Source: Clostridiales bacterium
GTDB taxonomy: Bacteria; Bacillota; Clostridia; Christensenellales; Borkfalkiaceae
Direction of reading: 5' to 3'
Length of the DNA: 64,000 nt
NCBI GenBank assembly: GCA_015055965.1
Contig: SVHG01000003.1
Coordinates: forward strand, 62,001 to 126,000
In this document: positions 1 to 7,823 of the stretch, piece after piece
Layout of the letters: each line of letters begins with the position of its first letter
How positions within the stretch are numbered: position 1 is the first letter of the stretch
Position numbers and translations under genes: made by a program
Notes under the pieces: model-generated
The model's input: only the letters and a program-made list of their open reading frames with translations
The model's database searches: none
What the model was told of the DNA's origin: nothing

Positions 1-803
1 CGCTTAAATATTTTATGGGGAAGAACCTTAAATACGATTATTAAATCACCAGGCTCACCGCCGTACTGGCTTGCATGACCGTATCCTTTCTTGCGCATAT
101 AGCTATTACTGTCTGCTCCGGCAGGAATATCAATTCTAACAACGGTATTACTCTTACCGGTATACCAACCCTTTCCACCGCAGTCAGGGCACTTTTCGAT
201 TATACGTTTACCCGTGCCACCGCAGTCAGGACAAACTCTTAAGCTAACAGTTCTAAAAAAACCACTGCCGGAGGTGTATTGCACTTTACCGCTTCCACCG
301 CATTTATCACAGGTTTTATATGCAGTACCACCTTTAGCTCCCGTCCCCTTACAAGAGCTACAACGCTCTTTTCTAACGTAAGAAATTTCTTTAGTACAAC
401 CCTTTGCGGCATCTAAGAATGAAAGTGATACCTCAACGGTTATATCCTTTCCACGTTCCTTTTCAGTAGAGCGAGCCGATGTAGCTCCACCACCAAACCC
501 AGAAAAGATATCGTTAAATATGTCAGAAAAACCACCGAACCCACCAAATCCTTGACCGCCTGAAAAGTCGCCAAAACCAGCAGCTCCTGGATTAGCAAGC
601 TCGTAGTCGTAAGCCGCTCTTTTTTGCTCGTCGGAAAGAACTTCGTTTGCCTCGTTTATTTCTTTAAACTTAGCAGCAGCCGCAGGATCGTTTGGATGCA
701 AATCCGGGTGATATTGTTTAACCAATTTTCTGTATGCCGTTTTGATTTCAGCTTGCGTAGCCTTACTATCTACACCCAAAATCTCATAATAATTTTTAGC
801 CAT
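1..803 (-). CDS. dnaJ: Chaperone DnaJ (Hsp40), 3' end cut by window edge
   Basis: Co-chaperone that stimulates the DnaK ATPase and delivers unfolded clients in the cytoplasm. The reading frame from ATG at 803 begins with a J domain carrying the HPD tripeptide (HPDLHPND). A Gly/Phe-rich linker follows (repeated GFGG), then four zinc-binding CxxCxGxG repeats (CSSCKGTG, CDKCGGSG, CPDCGGTG, CPDCGGKG), the diagnostic set of a type I DnaJ. The frame is still open in the C-terminal substrate-binding domain at position 1. It is the last visible gene of the hrcA-grpE-dnaK-dnaJ cluster and is separated from dnaK by a 106-bp gap containing a hairpin. Confidence 0.96.
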   Translation of the reverse strand, partial: MAKNYYEILGVDSKATQAEIKTAYRKLVKQYHPDLHPNDPAAAAKFKEINEANEVLSDEQKRAAYDYELANPGAAGFGDFSGGQGFGGFGGFSDIFNDIFSGFGGGATSARSTEKERGKDITVEVSLSFLDAAKGCTKEISYVRKERCSSCKGTGAKGGTAYKTCDKCGGSGKVQYTSGSGFFRTVSLRVCPDCGGTGKRIIEKCPDCGGKGWYTGKSNTVVRIDIPAGADSNSYMRKKGYGHASQYGGEPGDLIIVFKVLPHKIFK

Positions 804-870
804 AATAATTCTCAAAATGTCAATATCTATGCGATATTTTTAATATTTTTATGTTTGACAAAATAATCAT

Positions 871-902
871 TTGGCGACAAACGGTTAATCGTTTATCGCC
901 AA
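871..902 (-). terminator. Hairpin between dnaK and dnaJ
   Basis: A 13-bp inverted repeat with one G-T pair (TTGGCGA.AAACG, 6-nt loop) starts 8 nt after the dnaK stop. On the transcribed strand it is followed by a mixed A/T run rather than a clean U-tract. It may be a partial terminator or an mRNA-stability element that lowers dnaJ expression relative to dnaK. The structure is seen; the role is inferred. Confidence 0.5.
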
Positions 903-909
903 AAATTGT

Positions 910-2709
910 TTAGCCTTGATGGAATTCAGTATCGCCTGCTCCACCGCCAGCACCGGGATCATCTGATCCATTTGCGCCGTTTTGGTAAAGCTTAGCAAAT
1001 ACCGTTTGAGCTTCGTTGGATAGAGCTTCAGTTGCCGCTTTAATTCTTTCAAAGTCACCTGAATCAAGTTCTGTTTTTGCCTTAGAAACAGCTTCTTCAA
1101 GTTTAGCTTTATCTTCTTCAGAAATCTTATCTGCGTTACCCTTTAAAGTTTTTTCAACGGTAAAGATTAAGCCGTCAAGCTGGTTACGAGCTTCAACCTG
1201 TTCTTTACGCTTTTTATCTTCAGCTTCATACTGCTCTGCTTCTTTTACTGCTTTATTTATATCCTCTTCTGATAAATTAGTTGAAGAAGTAATGGTTATA
1301 TCGGTAGCCTTACCCGTTCCTAAATCCTTTGCAGTAACGTGCACTATACCGTTAGCGTCAACGTCAAAGGTAACTTCGATTTGAGGAATTCCTCTAGGAG
1401 CGGGAGCAATGCCTACTAGATTGAATGAGCCCAAGGTTTTATTATCTCTTGCAAACTGTCTTTCACCTTGTAAAACGTGAATCGTAACTTCAGTTTGGTT
1501 GTCTGCTGCAGTTGAGAATACCTGTGACTTCTTAGCAGGAATAGTCGTATTTCTTTCAATTAATCTAGTTGATACACCACCTAAGGTTTCTATACCTAAG
1601 CTTAGGGGCATAACGTCTAGAAGAAGAACGTCTTTAACTTCACCACTTAATACACCACCCTGGATAGCAGCGCCGATTGCTACGCATTCGTCAGGATTAA
1701 TTCCCTTAAATGGATCTTTACCGGTAACGCGACGAACCGCTTCTACTACGGCAGGAATACGGGTTGAACCACCTACTAAAATAACCTTATCTATTTCATT
1801 ATAGTTTAATCCGGCGTCTGACATAGCCTTTCTTAAAGGCTCTAAGGTTGCATTAACCAAATCTTCAGTCATAGCATCGAATTTTTGCTTTGTTAAGTTA
1901 ACGTCCATATGCTTAGGACCGGTAGCGTCTGCAGTGATAAAAGGAAGATTAATGTTAGTAGAAGACATGCCAGAAAGCTCAATTTTAGCCTTTTCAGCAG
2001 CTTCTTTTAATCTTTGCATAGCCATTTTGTCATTTGAAAGATCAATACCCTCTTTAGCCTTGAAATCAGCAACTAGCCAATCAATAATCTTCTTATCGAA
2101 GTCGTCGCCACCTAAAGCGCAGTTTCCGTTCGTCGCAAGAACTTCAAAAACGCCGTCGCCAATATCTAGAATAGAAACGTCAAACGTACCACCGCCTAAA
2201 TCGTAAATAATAACCTTATGTGAGTTAGCATCCTTATCCAATCCGTACGCTAAAGCTGCAGCCGTAGGTTCGTTAATAACGCGAAGAACGTTTAATCCAG
2301 CGATCTTGCCGGCATCTTTAGTTGCCTGACGTTGACTGTCTGAGAAATACGCAGGACAAGTAATAACCGCATCCTTAACGGTTTCTCCAAGATATGCTTC
2401 AGCATCCTTTTTTAATTTAGAAAGGATCATTGCTGAAATTTCTTGGGGCGAATAGCTCTTTTCGTCAATTTTTACTTTATAATCAGAACCCATATGTCTC
2501 TTTATAGAAATAACGGTTCTGTCTGCATTAGCAACTGATTGTCTTTTCGCTACTTGACCAACAAGTCTTTCGCCGTCTTTTTGGAATGCAACTACAGAGG
2601 GAGTTGTTCTAGAACCTTCAGCGTTAGCAATAACTACAGGTTCGCCACCTTCCATAACTGCAACACAAGAGTTAGTTGTTCCAAGGTCAATACCAATAAT
2701 TTTACTCAT
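910..2709 (-). CDS. dnaK: Molecular chaperone DnaK (Hsp70)
   Basis: ATP-dependent Hsp70 chaperone of the cytoplasm. The 599-aa protein opens with the phosphate-binding signature [18 protein letters not shown]. It also contains the second phosphate loop [15 protein letters not shown] and the adenosine motif [13 protein letters not shown], followed by the interdomain linker [16 protein letters not shown] beta-sandwich substrate domain and a helical lid follow, ending in a Gly-rich tail. Length is slightly below the usual 610-640 aa. A good ribosome site (AGGAGA) precedes the ATG. It is co-transcribed with hrcA and grpE and so under CIRCE control. Confidence 0.98.
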   Translation of the reverse strand: MSKIIGIDLGTTNSCVAVMEGGEPVVIANAEGSRTTPSVVAFQKDGERLVGQVAKRQSVANADRTVISIKRHMGSDYKVKIDEKSYSPQEISAMILSKLKKDAEAYLGETVKDAVITCPAYFSDSQRQATKDAGKIAGLNVLRVINEPTAAALAYGLDKDANSHKVIIYDLGGGTFDVSILDIGDGVFEVLATNGNCALGGDDFDKKIIDWLVADFKAKEGIDLSNDKMAMQRLKEAAEKAKIELSGMSSTNINLPFITADATGPKHMDVNLTKQKFDAMTEDLVNATLEPLRKAMSDAGLNYNEIDKVILVGGSTRIPAVVEAVRRVTGKDPFKGINPDECVAIGAAIQGGVLSGEVKDVLLLDVMPLSLGIETLGGVSTRLIERNTTIPAKKSQVFSTAADNQTEVTIHVLQGERQFARDNKTLGSFNLVGIAPAPRGIPQIEVTFDVDANGIVHVTAKDLGTGKATDITITSSTNLSEEDINKAVKEAEQYEAEDKKRKEQVEARNQLDGLIFTVEKTLKGNADKISEEDKAKLEEAVSKAKTELDSGDFERIKAATEALSNEAQTVFAKLYQNGANGSDDPGAGGGAGDTEFHQG

Positions 2710-2737
2710 AATTCATATCTCCTAAATGATTATTTCT

Positions 2738-3316
2738 TTATTTATATACTACGACTTGCGCATATCTTATCATTTTACCGTTTAACGAATAGCCCTTTTT
2801 AAATACGCTTTGAATTTTCCCGCTGTTTTCAGCATCATCACATTCTGTTTGAAAAATCGCTTCGTGAATATTTGGGTCAAACACTTCACCAACCGGATTT
2901 ATTTCTTCAATACCAATATTTTTTAAAGTTTCGTTAAACTGTTTTACTAAAAGCTCGATTCCAATTTTAGTTTTCTCATCCTGCACGGTAGCAAGAGCGC
3001 GATCTAACCCGTCGCCTATTGGTAAAATGCTTTTTAAAACGTCAAACTTACCGTCTAAATAAGCGTTTGCGCGAGCTTCGTTATTTCTCTTTTTAAAATT
3101 TTCAAAATCCGCAGCAGTTCTGTACCAGCTTTGCTTATATTCATCTGCCTGCTTTTCTAGCGTTGCATAAGCTTCAACCATTTTTTTATTTTCTTCAGTT
3201 AACTGCTCGATTTGCTTTAATAATTCCTTTTCAGAGCATTTTTTCTTAGCTGATTTTTTATTTTCGTTCTCAACAATTTCTTCAGCTACAGGCTCTACAA
3301 TCTTGTTTTCTTCCAT
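2738..3316 (-). CDS. grpE: Nucleotide exchange factor GrpE
   Basis: Releases ADP from DnaK to complete the chaperone cycle. The 192-aa protein has a charged Lys/Glu-rich N-terminus and a long coiled coil (about residues 30-75). The GrpE core has FENFKKRNNEAR, ILPIGDGLDRAL and the C-terminal beta domain VFDPNIHEAIFQTE...GYSLNGKMIRYAQVVV. It lies between hrcA (2-nt gap) and dnaK (28-nt gap) in the expected operon order, so regulation by HrcA is inferred. Confidence 0.97.
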   Translation of the reverse strand: MEENKIVEPVAEEIVENENKKSAKKKCSEKELLKQIEQLTEENKKMVEAYATLEKQADEYKQSWYRTAADFENFKKRNNEARANAYLDGKFDVLKSILPIGDGLDRALATVQDEKTKIGIELLVKQFNETLKNIGIEEINPVGEVFDPNIHEAIFQTECDDAENSGKIQSVFKKGYSLNGKMIRYAQVVVYK

Positions 3317-3318
3317 TT

Positions 3319-4347
3319 TTATCCTTTATTAACAATAATACTTTCTAAAATCTTTCCAACGTTTTCCAGCACGGTTACTACCTTTTTATAATCCATGCGA
3401 ACAGGACCTATAACACCGTAAGTACCAAGCTGAACACCGTTTGCCGAATAGGTTGCGGTAACAAGCGAGCACTCAGCAGGTAAGTCCTCGTGCTCCTCAC
3501 TACCAATTTTTACGTTAATCTTAATATCCCTAGTTCCATCTTCACTTAAAAGGTTTATTATCTTATCCTTACTAGTAACAGTCTTTAAGAAGTTGCGGAT
3601 TTTATTGATATCCGTATATTCGGGATGTTGAAGAATTTTATCTTCTCCTTCCACTATTAAATCGCTTTCATCATACTTAATGTAACTCTTTAAAGCATCA
3701 ATAACCATTACGAAAACAGCTTTATAGTTGGAAAATTCTTCCTTAAGCATAAACTCTGAATCACAGCACTCAGCTAATGTTTTTCCTACGAAGAGTTTAG
3801 ATAATAATGCGTTAGCTTCGGCTAGATTTTCATCCGGCATATCAGGTGGTAAAGCAATATAGTTATCCTTTAAAAGCTTGTTTTCGGTAACTATTAACAC
3901 CAACGCGCTTTCGGGTTTAAATCTAAATAAATTAATGTTAGTAATATGATCTTGCGCGTCGTGCGGAGCTATTGCCATTGAAGTATAACTCGTAAGCTCA
4001 CTTATAACCTTTGCCGTATTCCTAATTAAATATTCTAAATCGTCAGTTTTTTCAAGGAATATTTTCTTTATATAGTCAAGCTCCTTGGCGGTAGGCTTTT
4101 CCTTAACCATAAGCTCGCTTACGTATAATTTATAAGCTTCGCCTGAAGGAATTCTACCGGCAGAGGTATGAGGCTGTTCTAAATAGCCCAATTCCTCTAA
4201 AGCACTCATTTCACTTCTAATAGTTGCAGAGCTTATTCCGCCCTCGTATTCTTCAGCAATAGACTTAGAAGAAACGGGCACGGCAGTATCAATATATTTA
4301 TCAACCGCAATACGAAGTATTCGTTTTTTTCTTTCGGTTAATCCCAC
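3319..4347 (-). CDS. hrcA: Heat-inducible transcription repressor HrcA
   Basis: Represses the heat-shock operon by binding CIRCE and needs GroE for activity. About 342 aa: an N-terminal winged helix (LTERKKRILRIAVDKYI, SSATIRSEMSALEELGYLEQ, HTSAGRIPS) and a GAF-like C-terminal domain. The longest frame begins at a GTG at 4377 that lies inside the CIRCE arm. I prefer the GTG at 4345-4347, which has GAGG 8 nt upstream and yields the usual LTER N-terminus. First gene of the operon and therefore autoregulated. Confidence 0.95.
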   Translation of the reverse strand: MGLTERKKRILRIAVDKYIDTAVPVSSKSIAEEYEGGISSATIRSEMSALEELGYLEQPHTSAGRIPSGEAYKLYVSELMVKEKPTAKELDYIKKIFLEKTDDLEYLIRNTAKVISELTSYTSMAIAPHDAQDHITNINLFRFKPESALVLIVTENKLLKDNYIALPPDMPDENLAEANALLSKLFVGKTLAECCDSEFMLKEEFSNYKAVFVMVIDALKSYIKYDESDLIVEGEDKILQHPEYTDINKIRNFLKTVTSKDKIINLLSEDGTRDIKINVKIGSEEHEDLPAECSLVTATYSANGVQLGTYGVIGPVRMDYKKVVTVLENVGKILESIIVNKG

Positions 4348-4370
4348 TTGGCACACCTCGCTAAAGATTG

Positions 4371-4397
4371 TTAGCACTCAAAATGCTTGACTGCTAA
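4371..4397 (-). promoter_or_regulatory. CIRCE operator (HrcA binding site)
   Basis: TTAGCACTC, a 9-nt spacer, then GACTGCTAA: the canonical CIRCE inverted repeat TTAGCACTC-N9-GAGTGCTAA with one mismatch in the second arm. It lies between the promoter and the hrcA start, 23 nt upstream of the preferred GTG, where bound HrcA would block transcription of hrcA-grpE-dnaK-dnaJ. Confidence 0.95.
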
Positions 4398-4398
4398 T

Positions 4399-4427
4399 AT
4401 TCTACAACTATTATACCGTTTTGTCAA
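4399..4427 (-). promoter_or_regulatory. Sigma-A promoter of the hrcA operon
   Basis: On the minus strand TTGACA (4422-4427) and TAGAAT (4399-4404) are separated by exactly 17 nt. The -10 ends one base before CIRCE, so the operator covers the transcription start. An A/T-rich UP-like stretch lies upstream (4428-4490). Confidence 0.85.
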
Positions 4428-4481
4428 GAAAAATATACCAATATTTTAAAAAAAATTTTTTTATAATTTTTGCGGTAATTT

Positions 4482-4525
4482 TAAGTAAAAAATAAAGAGC
4501 GAAGGATTGCACGTCCCCGCCCTTT
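4482..4525 (-). terminator. Terminator after the nitroreductase gene
   Basis: A GC-rich hairpin (AAAGGGCG pairing with CGCTCTTT, with further G-C pairs inside) lies 13 nt after the nitroreductase stop. It is followed on the transcribed strand by a U-rich run (TTTATTTTTTACTT). It ends the polA-to-nitroreductase run. Confidence 0.75.
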
Positions 4526-4538
4526 TCTATAAAATATT

Positions 4539-5066
4539 TTAATGCCATTTAACGATATCTTCCAACGGTTTTCTTACCTTTTCCCTTAAGGGAATATCAG
4601 AATAACCTAATGCTATTACTACGTTGCAGACTTCATTTTCTTCAAAATTTAAAATTTCAGCTATCTTTTTATTATTTAACCATCCCAAAATACAAGTAGA
4701 AAGCCCTAATTCTTCAGCAATTAACGTTACGTAAGCTATTATTTCGCCTACGTCGTATTTAACGAAGTGATTATTATCGTATTTTAATCTTGAGCCGATT
4801 GCAAGCTTTGCGTTTAACTCACTAACAGCAATAAATACGGGAACGTTTTTCGTAAATCCGTTCATACCGAAATCTCTTAAATATGATGAAAATTCTTTTA
4901 CTTTTTCACTATCGTAAACAACGTGCAAGCGCCAAGGCTGGCTATTACATGCAGAAGGCGTTAAACGCGCAACTGAAAGCATCTTTTCTATTTTTTCCCT
5001 TTCAACGGGCTTATCCATAAAATTTCTGCAAGACTGTCTTCTTTTAGTTAATTCTTCAAAACTCAT
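4539..5066 (-). CDS. Nitroreductase family flavoprotein
   Basis: FMN-dependent NAD(P)H oxidoreductase of the nitroreductase superfamily; physiological substrate unknown. About 175 aa, within the small-enzyme range. The N-terminal RRQSCRNF and PSACNSQPWR segments match the conserved FMN phosphate-binding and substrate-loop regions. GLSTCILGW corresponds to the C-terminal FMN-binding region. Two in-frame ATGs are present; the second (5066) has GAGG 7 nt upstream, whereas the first (5072) is only 1 nt from it. Last gene of the polA-side run. Confidence 0.88.
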   Translation of the reverse strand: MSFEELTKRRQSCRNFMDKPVEREKIEKMLSVARLTPSACNSQPWRLHVVYDSEKVKEFSSYLRDFGMNGFTKNVPVFIAVSELNAKLAIGSRLKYDNNHFVKYDVGEIIAYVTLIAEELGLSTCILGWLNNKKIAEILNFEENEVCNVVIALGYSDIPLREKVRKPLEDIVKWH

Positions 5067-5080
5067 ACTCATACCTCAAA

Positions 5081-5848
5081 TTAAATTATTTCAACCAATT
5101 CTTTACAAATGTTTATCAAAGAATATCTTATACCCTTTCTATTATGCCAATCACGCCTATCCCATTCACTTTGAGAAACGTCATCACCTGCATAAATAAT
5201 AGCACCGTATTTTACGTTACGAAATTGCGCAACGGCAATACATCCGGACTGCTCCATTTCAACGATTTTAGCCCCTTCATCTTTGCGCAGCTGTATTTTT
5301 TCTTTGGTTTCGCGGAAAAATGCGTCAGTCGTCCAAGTGAGCCCTTTGAAGTAAGGAATTTGATTTTCTTCAAAATAATTAATCATTTTATCTTGAACGT
5401 CAGCCTGAGAATAAATAATTCTTGAAGGCTTAACGTAATGATAAGAAAAGCCCTCGTCTCGAATAGCCCCTTCAACTATCATCAGCTTACCAACTTCAAT
5501 AGCTTTATCAAGCACTCCACCACCGCCACAAAACATAACTTTAGTTATACCTATGCCGGTTAACTCATCTAAAAACCCCGCCGTAGCCGGACAGCCAATC
5601 ATTCCATGCATAACCAACACTTCAGAATCAACGAATTTATATAAAACCAATTCGTTTTCACCTTTAACCGTTAAATAGGGGGTTATTAAACCTTCTTCTA
5701 AAAGCTTATTCAGCGCATCCTTAAAAAAGGTAATGATTAACTTATTATAAGGAAGTACTCCGTATTCCTTTTGTAAAAGCTCAGGATTGATAATCGATTT
5801 TTTCGCATCATCAAACTCTAATATAGGATAAAGTTCTTTATTCAACAT
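5081..5848 (-). CDS. Nucleoside phosphorylase (uridine phosphorylase-like)
   Basis: Purine/uridine phosphorylase superfamily protein, likely cleaving nucleosides with phosphate for salvage. Support comes from the Gly-rich strand FCGGGGVLD, GLTWTTDAFFRE near the phosphate/ribose site, and KIVEMEQSGCIAVAQFR, which holds the ribose-binding Met-Glu. The C-terminus GAIIYAGDDVSQ replaces the usual base-specificity segment, so the substrate cannot be assigned. ATG at 5848 with AAGGTG 9 nt upstream is preferred to a GTG start at 5860 embedded in that ribosome site. It overlaps the upstream protease gene by 11 bp. Confidence 0.82.
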   Translation of the reverse strand: MLNKELYPILEFDDAKKSIINPELLQKEYGVLPYNKLIITFFKDALNKLLEEGLITPYLTVKGENELVLYKFVDSEVLVMHGMIGCPATAGFLDELTGIGITKVMFCGGGGVLDKAIEVGKLMIVEGAIRDEGFSYHYVKPSRIIYSQADVQDKMINYFEENQIPYFKGLTWTTDAFFRETKEKIQLRKDEGAKIVEMEQSGCIAVAQFRNVKYGAIIYAGDDVSQSEWDRRDWHNRKGIRYSLINICKELVEII

Positions 5849-6689
5849 TTGTTTTTTCACCTTCTGGTATTACTATTTTTTCATCAAATAGGCAATTTGA
5901 TCCCTTTAGTAGCAAGCATATTGCGTAAATAATAACTAAAACAGCTAAAACGGCAGTAATAATAATCGTAGTTAAATCCCAAATATGCCCAGTTAACATC
6001 TTATAATCAATTAACATTCCCCCAATATTAAAAATAAAATGCAACACGACGGCAGAATAAAAGCTTCCCGTTTTTAAAAAAGCAATAGCGCACATCCCTC
6101 CAATTAAAAAGGAATACCCTATTTGCATTATCACGCTTAACGGACTTGCTCCAGCGAATAAATTAAATAGATGAACCGCGCCAAACAATAAAGAAGTATA
6201 TAATACTGCTAAAAACGCACCGTTTTTTTTATTTTTAAGCTTTCTGTATAACGTTGGTAGTATTACTCCCCTAAAGGTCAATTCTTCCAAAAGAACTCCA
6301 CTTAATACAGCTAATAGGTAAAATAGCCAAGCATCCCATTTTTCAGTTGTAAAGCTAGCATTCTTAGTAAAAATAGCTATAAATGGAAAGTTATTAATTG
6401 AAACCAGTAAAAAGGGAATAATTAGCAAGGCTTTCTTTAACAATCCTTTAAGATCAAAAATATTCTCTAAATGCAAGGAATAAATTAAATAAACCGGTAA
6501 AATACAACAAATTAAGCGGGCGATTAATATAGCAACCATTTCTGCGCTGAAATAACCTTGCATGAAAAAGGTAAAAATATTTATAGGAAAGCTTACAGCC
6601 CCCACCAAATATATTAAAACCACCAAGGCAAATTGCCACGGCGAATTTAGTGAATATTTAAGTAAATTTTCATTCTTTTCCTTTTTCAT
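5838..6689 (-). CDS. CPBP family intramembrane metalloprotease
   Basis: Integral membrane protein of 283 aa with about seven to eight hydrophobic segments. It has the CPBP (CAAX protease/bacteriocin-processing, Abi) signature: EELTFRG (EExxxR motif), FGAVHLFN and VVLHFIFN, which supply the two catalytic histidines. Such glutamic proteases act in the membrane on prenylated or small secreted peptides, or in bacteriocin immunity; no target is evident here. Translationally coupled to its neighbours by overlaps of 20 and 11 bp. Confidence 0.88.
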   Translation of the reverse strand: MKKEKNENLLKYSLNSPWQFALVVLIYLVGAVSFPINIFTFFMQGYFSAEMVAILIARLICCILPVYLIYSLHLENIFDLKGLLKKALLIIPFLLVSINNFPFIAIFTKNASFTTEKWDAWLFYLLAVLSGVLLEELTFRGVILPTLYRKLKNKKNGAFLAVLYTSLLFGAVHLFNLFAGASPLSVIMQIGYSFLIGGMCAIAFLKTGSFYSAVVLHFIFNIGGMLIDYKMLTGHIWDLTTIIITAVLAVLVIIYAICLLLKGSNCLFDEKIVIPEGEKTNVE

Positions 6690-7260
6690 AGTAACCCTTA
6701 CTTTTTAAATATGCTTTAAAAAATTTTCTTCCACTAATAACTTTTTGCAAATATTCCTTTGTTTCCTTAAATGGAATTTCGTTTAACGTTAATCCGTCTT
6801 TAGAATATAGTGAGTTAGAAAGCCATTCCCTTACTCGACCTTCCCCAGCGTTATAGGCACACAAAACCAACTCTAAGGATTGAAACCTTTCCTTTAAGTA
6901 AAGTAAATACTTACACGCTAAATCAAGATTACACTTTGGATCAAATAAATCAATCACACCACTATAGCCATGTTTTTCAGCAATAAAAATTGCCGTTGAT
7001 GGCATTAATTGCATTAATCCGCACGCCCCTTTATTCGATATAGCTTTTTCATTAAAGGAGCTTTCAGTGTTAATAATTGACAAAAGTAAATCCGCCTCTA
7101 TTGAATATATTTCCGCATTTTCTATTACTAAACTATAAATTTTATTAATGTTTTTAACCTTACAGCTGCAAGAATTTGCAATTATACAAAATATTAAAAA
7201 AACAATTAAAAATTTAACAAATCGACTATAAGCTTTCCTTTTTGATTTCTTCAATAGCAT
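6670..7260 (-). CDS. Lytic transglycosylase (SLT domain), membrane anchored
   Basis: Cleaves peptidoglycan glycan strands outside the membrane. Residues about 12-32 form one hydrophobic segment, ending in a Cys-containing stretch (ANSCSC) that could be a lipobox. The SLT fold follows: INTESSFNEKAIS with the catalytic Glu, GACGLMQLMPSTA, and LCAYNAGEGRV. At 196 aa it is a compact single-domain enzyme. It overlaps coaE by 35 bp and the CPBP gene by 20 bp, indicating one transcript. Confidence 0.9.
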   Translation of the reverse strand: MLLKKSKRKAYSRFVKFLIVFLIFCIIANSCSCKVKNINKIYSLVIENAEIYSIEADLLLSIINTESSFNEKAISNKGACGLMQLMPSTAIFIAEKHGYSGVIDLFDPKCNLDLACKYLLYLKERFQSLELVLCAYNAGEGRVREWLSNSLYSKDGLTLNEIPFKETKEYLQKVISGRKFFKAYLKSKGYYEKGKE

Positions 7261-7819
7261 TTACAATAACCAACCTTAACTCATCAATACCATGATTATT
7301 CTCTATAATGGTATGTAACGATAAGTCAATTTTATCGTAATTTACTTGATTTTTAATTTTTCTTTCTACCTCAGCACGGGTTGCATTATCCCTTTTCATT
7401 GTAGATAAAACACGCGCTTCATAATCTCTTACAACAACGAAAACCTTATCAAACTTACTTTCGTATCCACCTTCGAAAAGTAGCGGGACTTCATAGAAAA
7501 CTATTCCGCTATCATAAAGCGAAAAAGCTCTTTTTAAAATTTCGCTATGAGTAAAATCATTAAGCCTTTTTAGCATAACTTTATCGTTAAAAACAATGTT
7601 TGATATAGCTTTTCTATCCAAAAACAATTTATTTTCAACACGTATAGGCTCAACACCCATTTCAAAGCTAACCCCTTTTACAAAGTCATCCTCTTGTAGA
7701 AGTTGCGCGTAAACCTCGTCGCAGCTAACCACGTTGTAGCCTAAGTCTTTTATAATTTCTAAAACTGCGCTTTTTCCGCTTCCAATACCGCCAGTTACTG
7801 CGATTTTAATATCTTTCAT
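7226..7819 (-). CDS. coaE: Dephospho-CoA kinase
   Basis: Last step of coenzyme A synthesis: phosphorylation of the 3'-hydroxyl of dephospho-CoA. The P-loop GGIGSGKS is at the N-terminus, followed by the conserved VVSCDEVY Asp, the CoA-binding segment VFYEVPLLFEGG, and the lid region MKRDNATRAEVERKI. The ATG at 7819 (5 nt after the polA stop) gives the normal MKDIKIAVTGG start. A TTG at 7837 that overlaps polA is the alternative. polA-coaE adjacency is common in Bacillota. Confidence 0.95.
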   Translation of the reverse strand: MKDIKIAVTGGIGSGKSAVLEIIKDLGYNVVSCDEVYAQLLQEDDFVKGVSFEMGVEPIRVENKLFLDRKAISNIVFNDKVMLKRLNDFTHSEILKRAFSLYDSGIVFYEVPLLFEGGYESKFDKVFVVVRDYEARVLSTMKRDNATRAEVERKIKNQVNYDKIDLSLHTIIENNHGIDELRLVIVNAIEEIKKESL

Positions 7820-7823
7820 TTTA

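Noticed and set aside
624..866. 80-codon plus-strand frame over the dnaJ start
   Set aside because: Antisense shadow of dnaJ and the dnaK-dnaJ gap; no ribosome site or recognisable domain.
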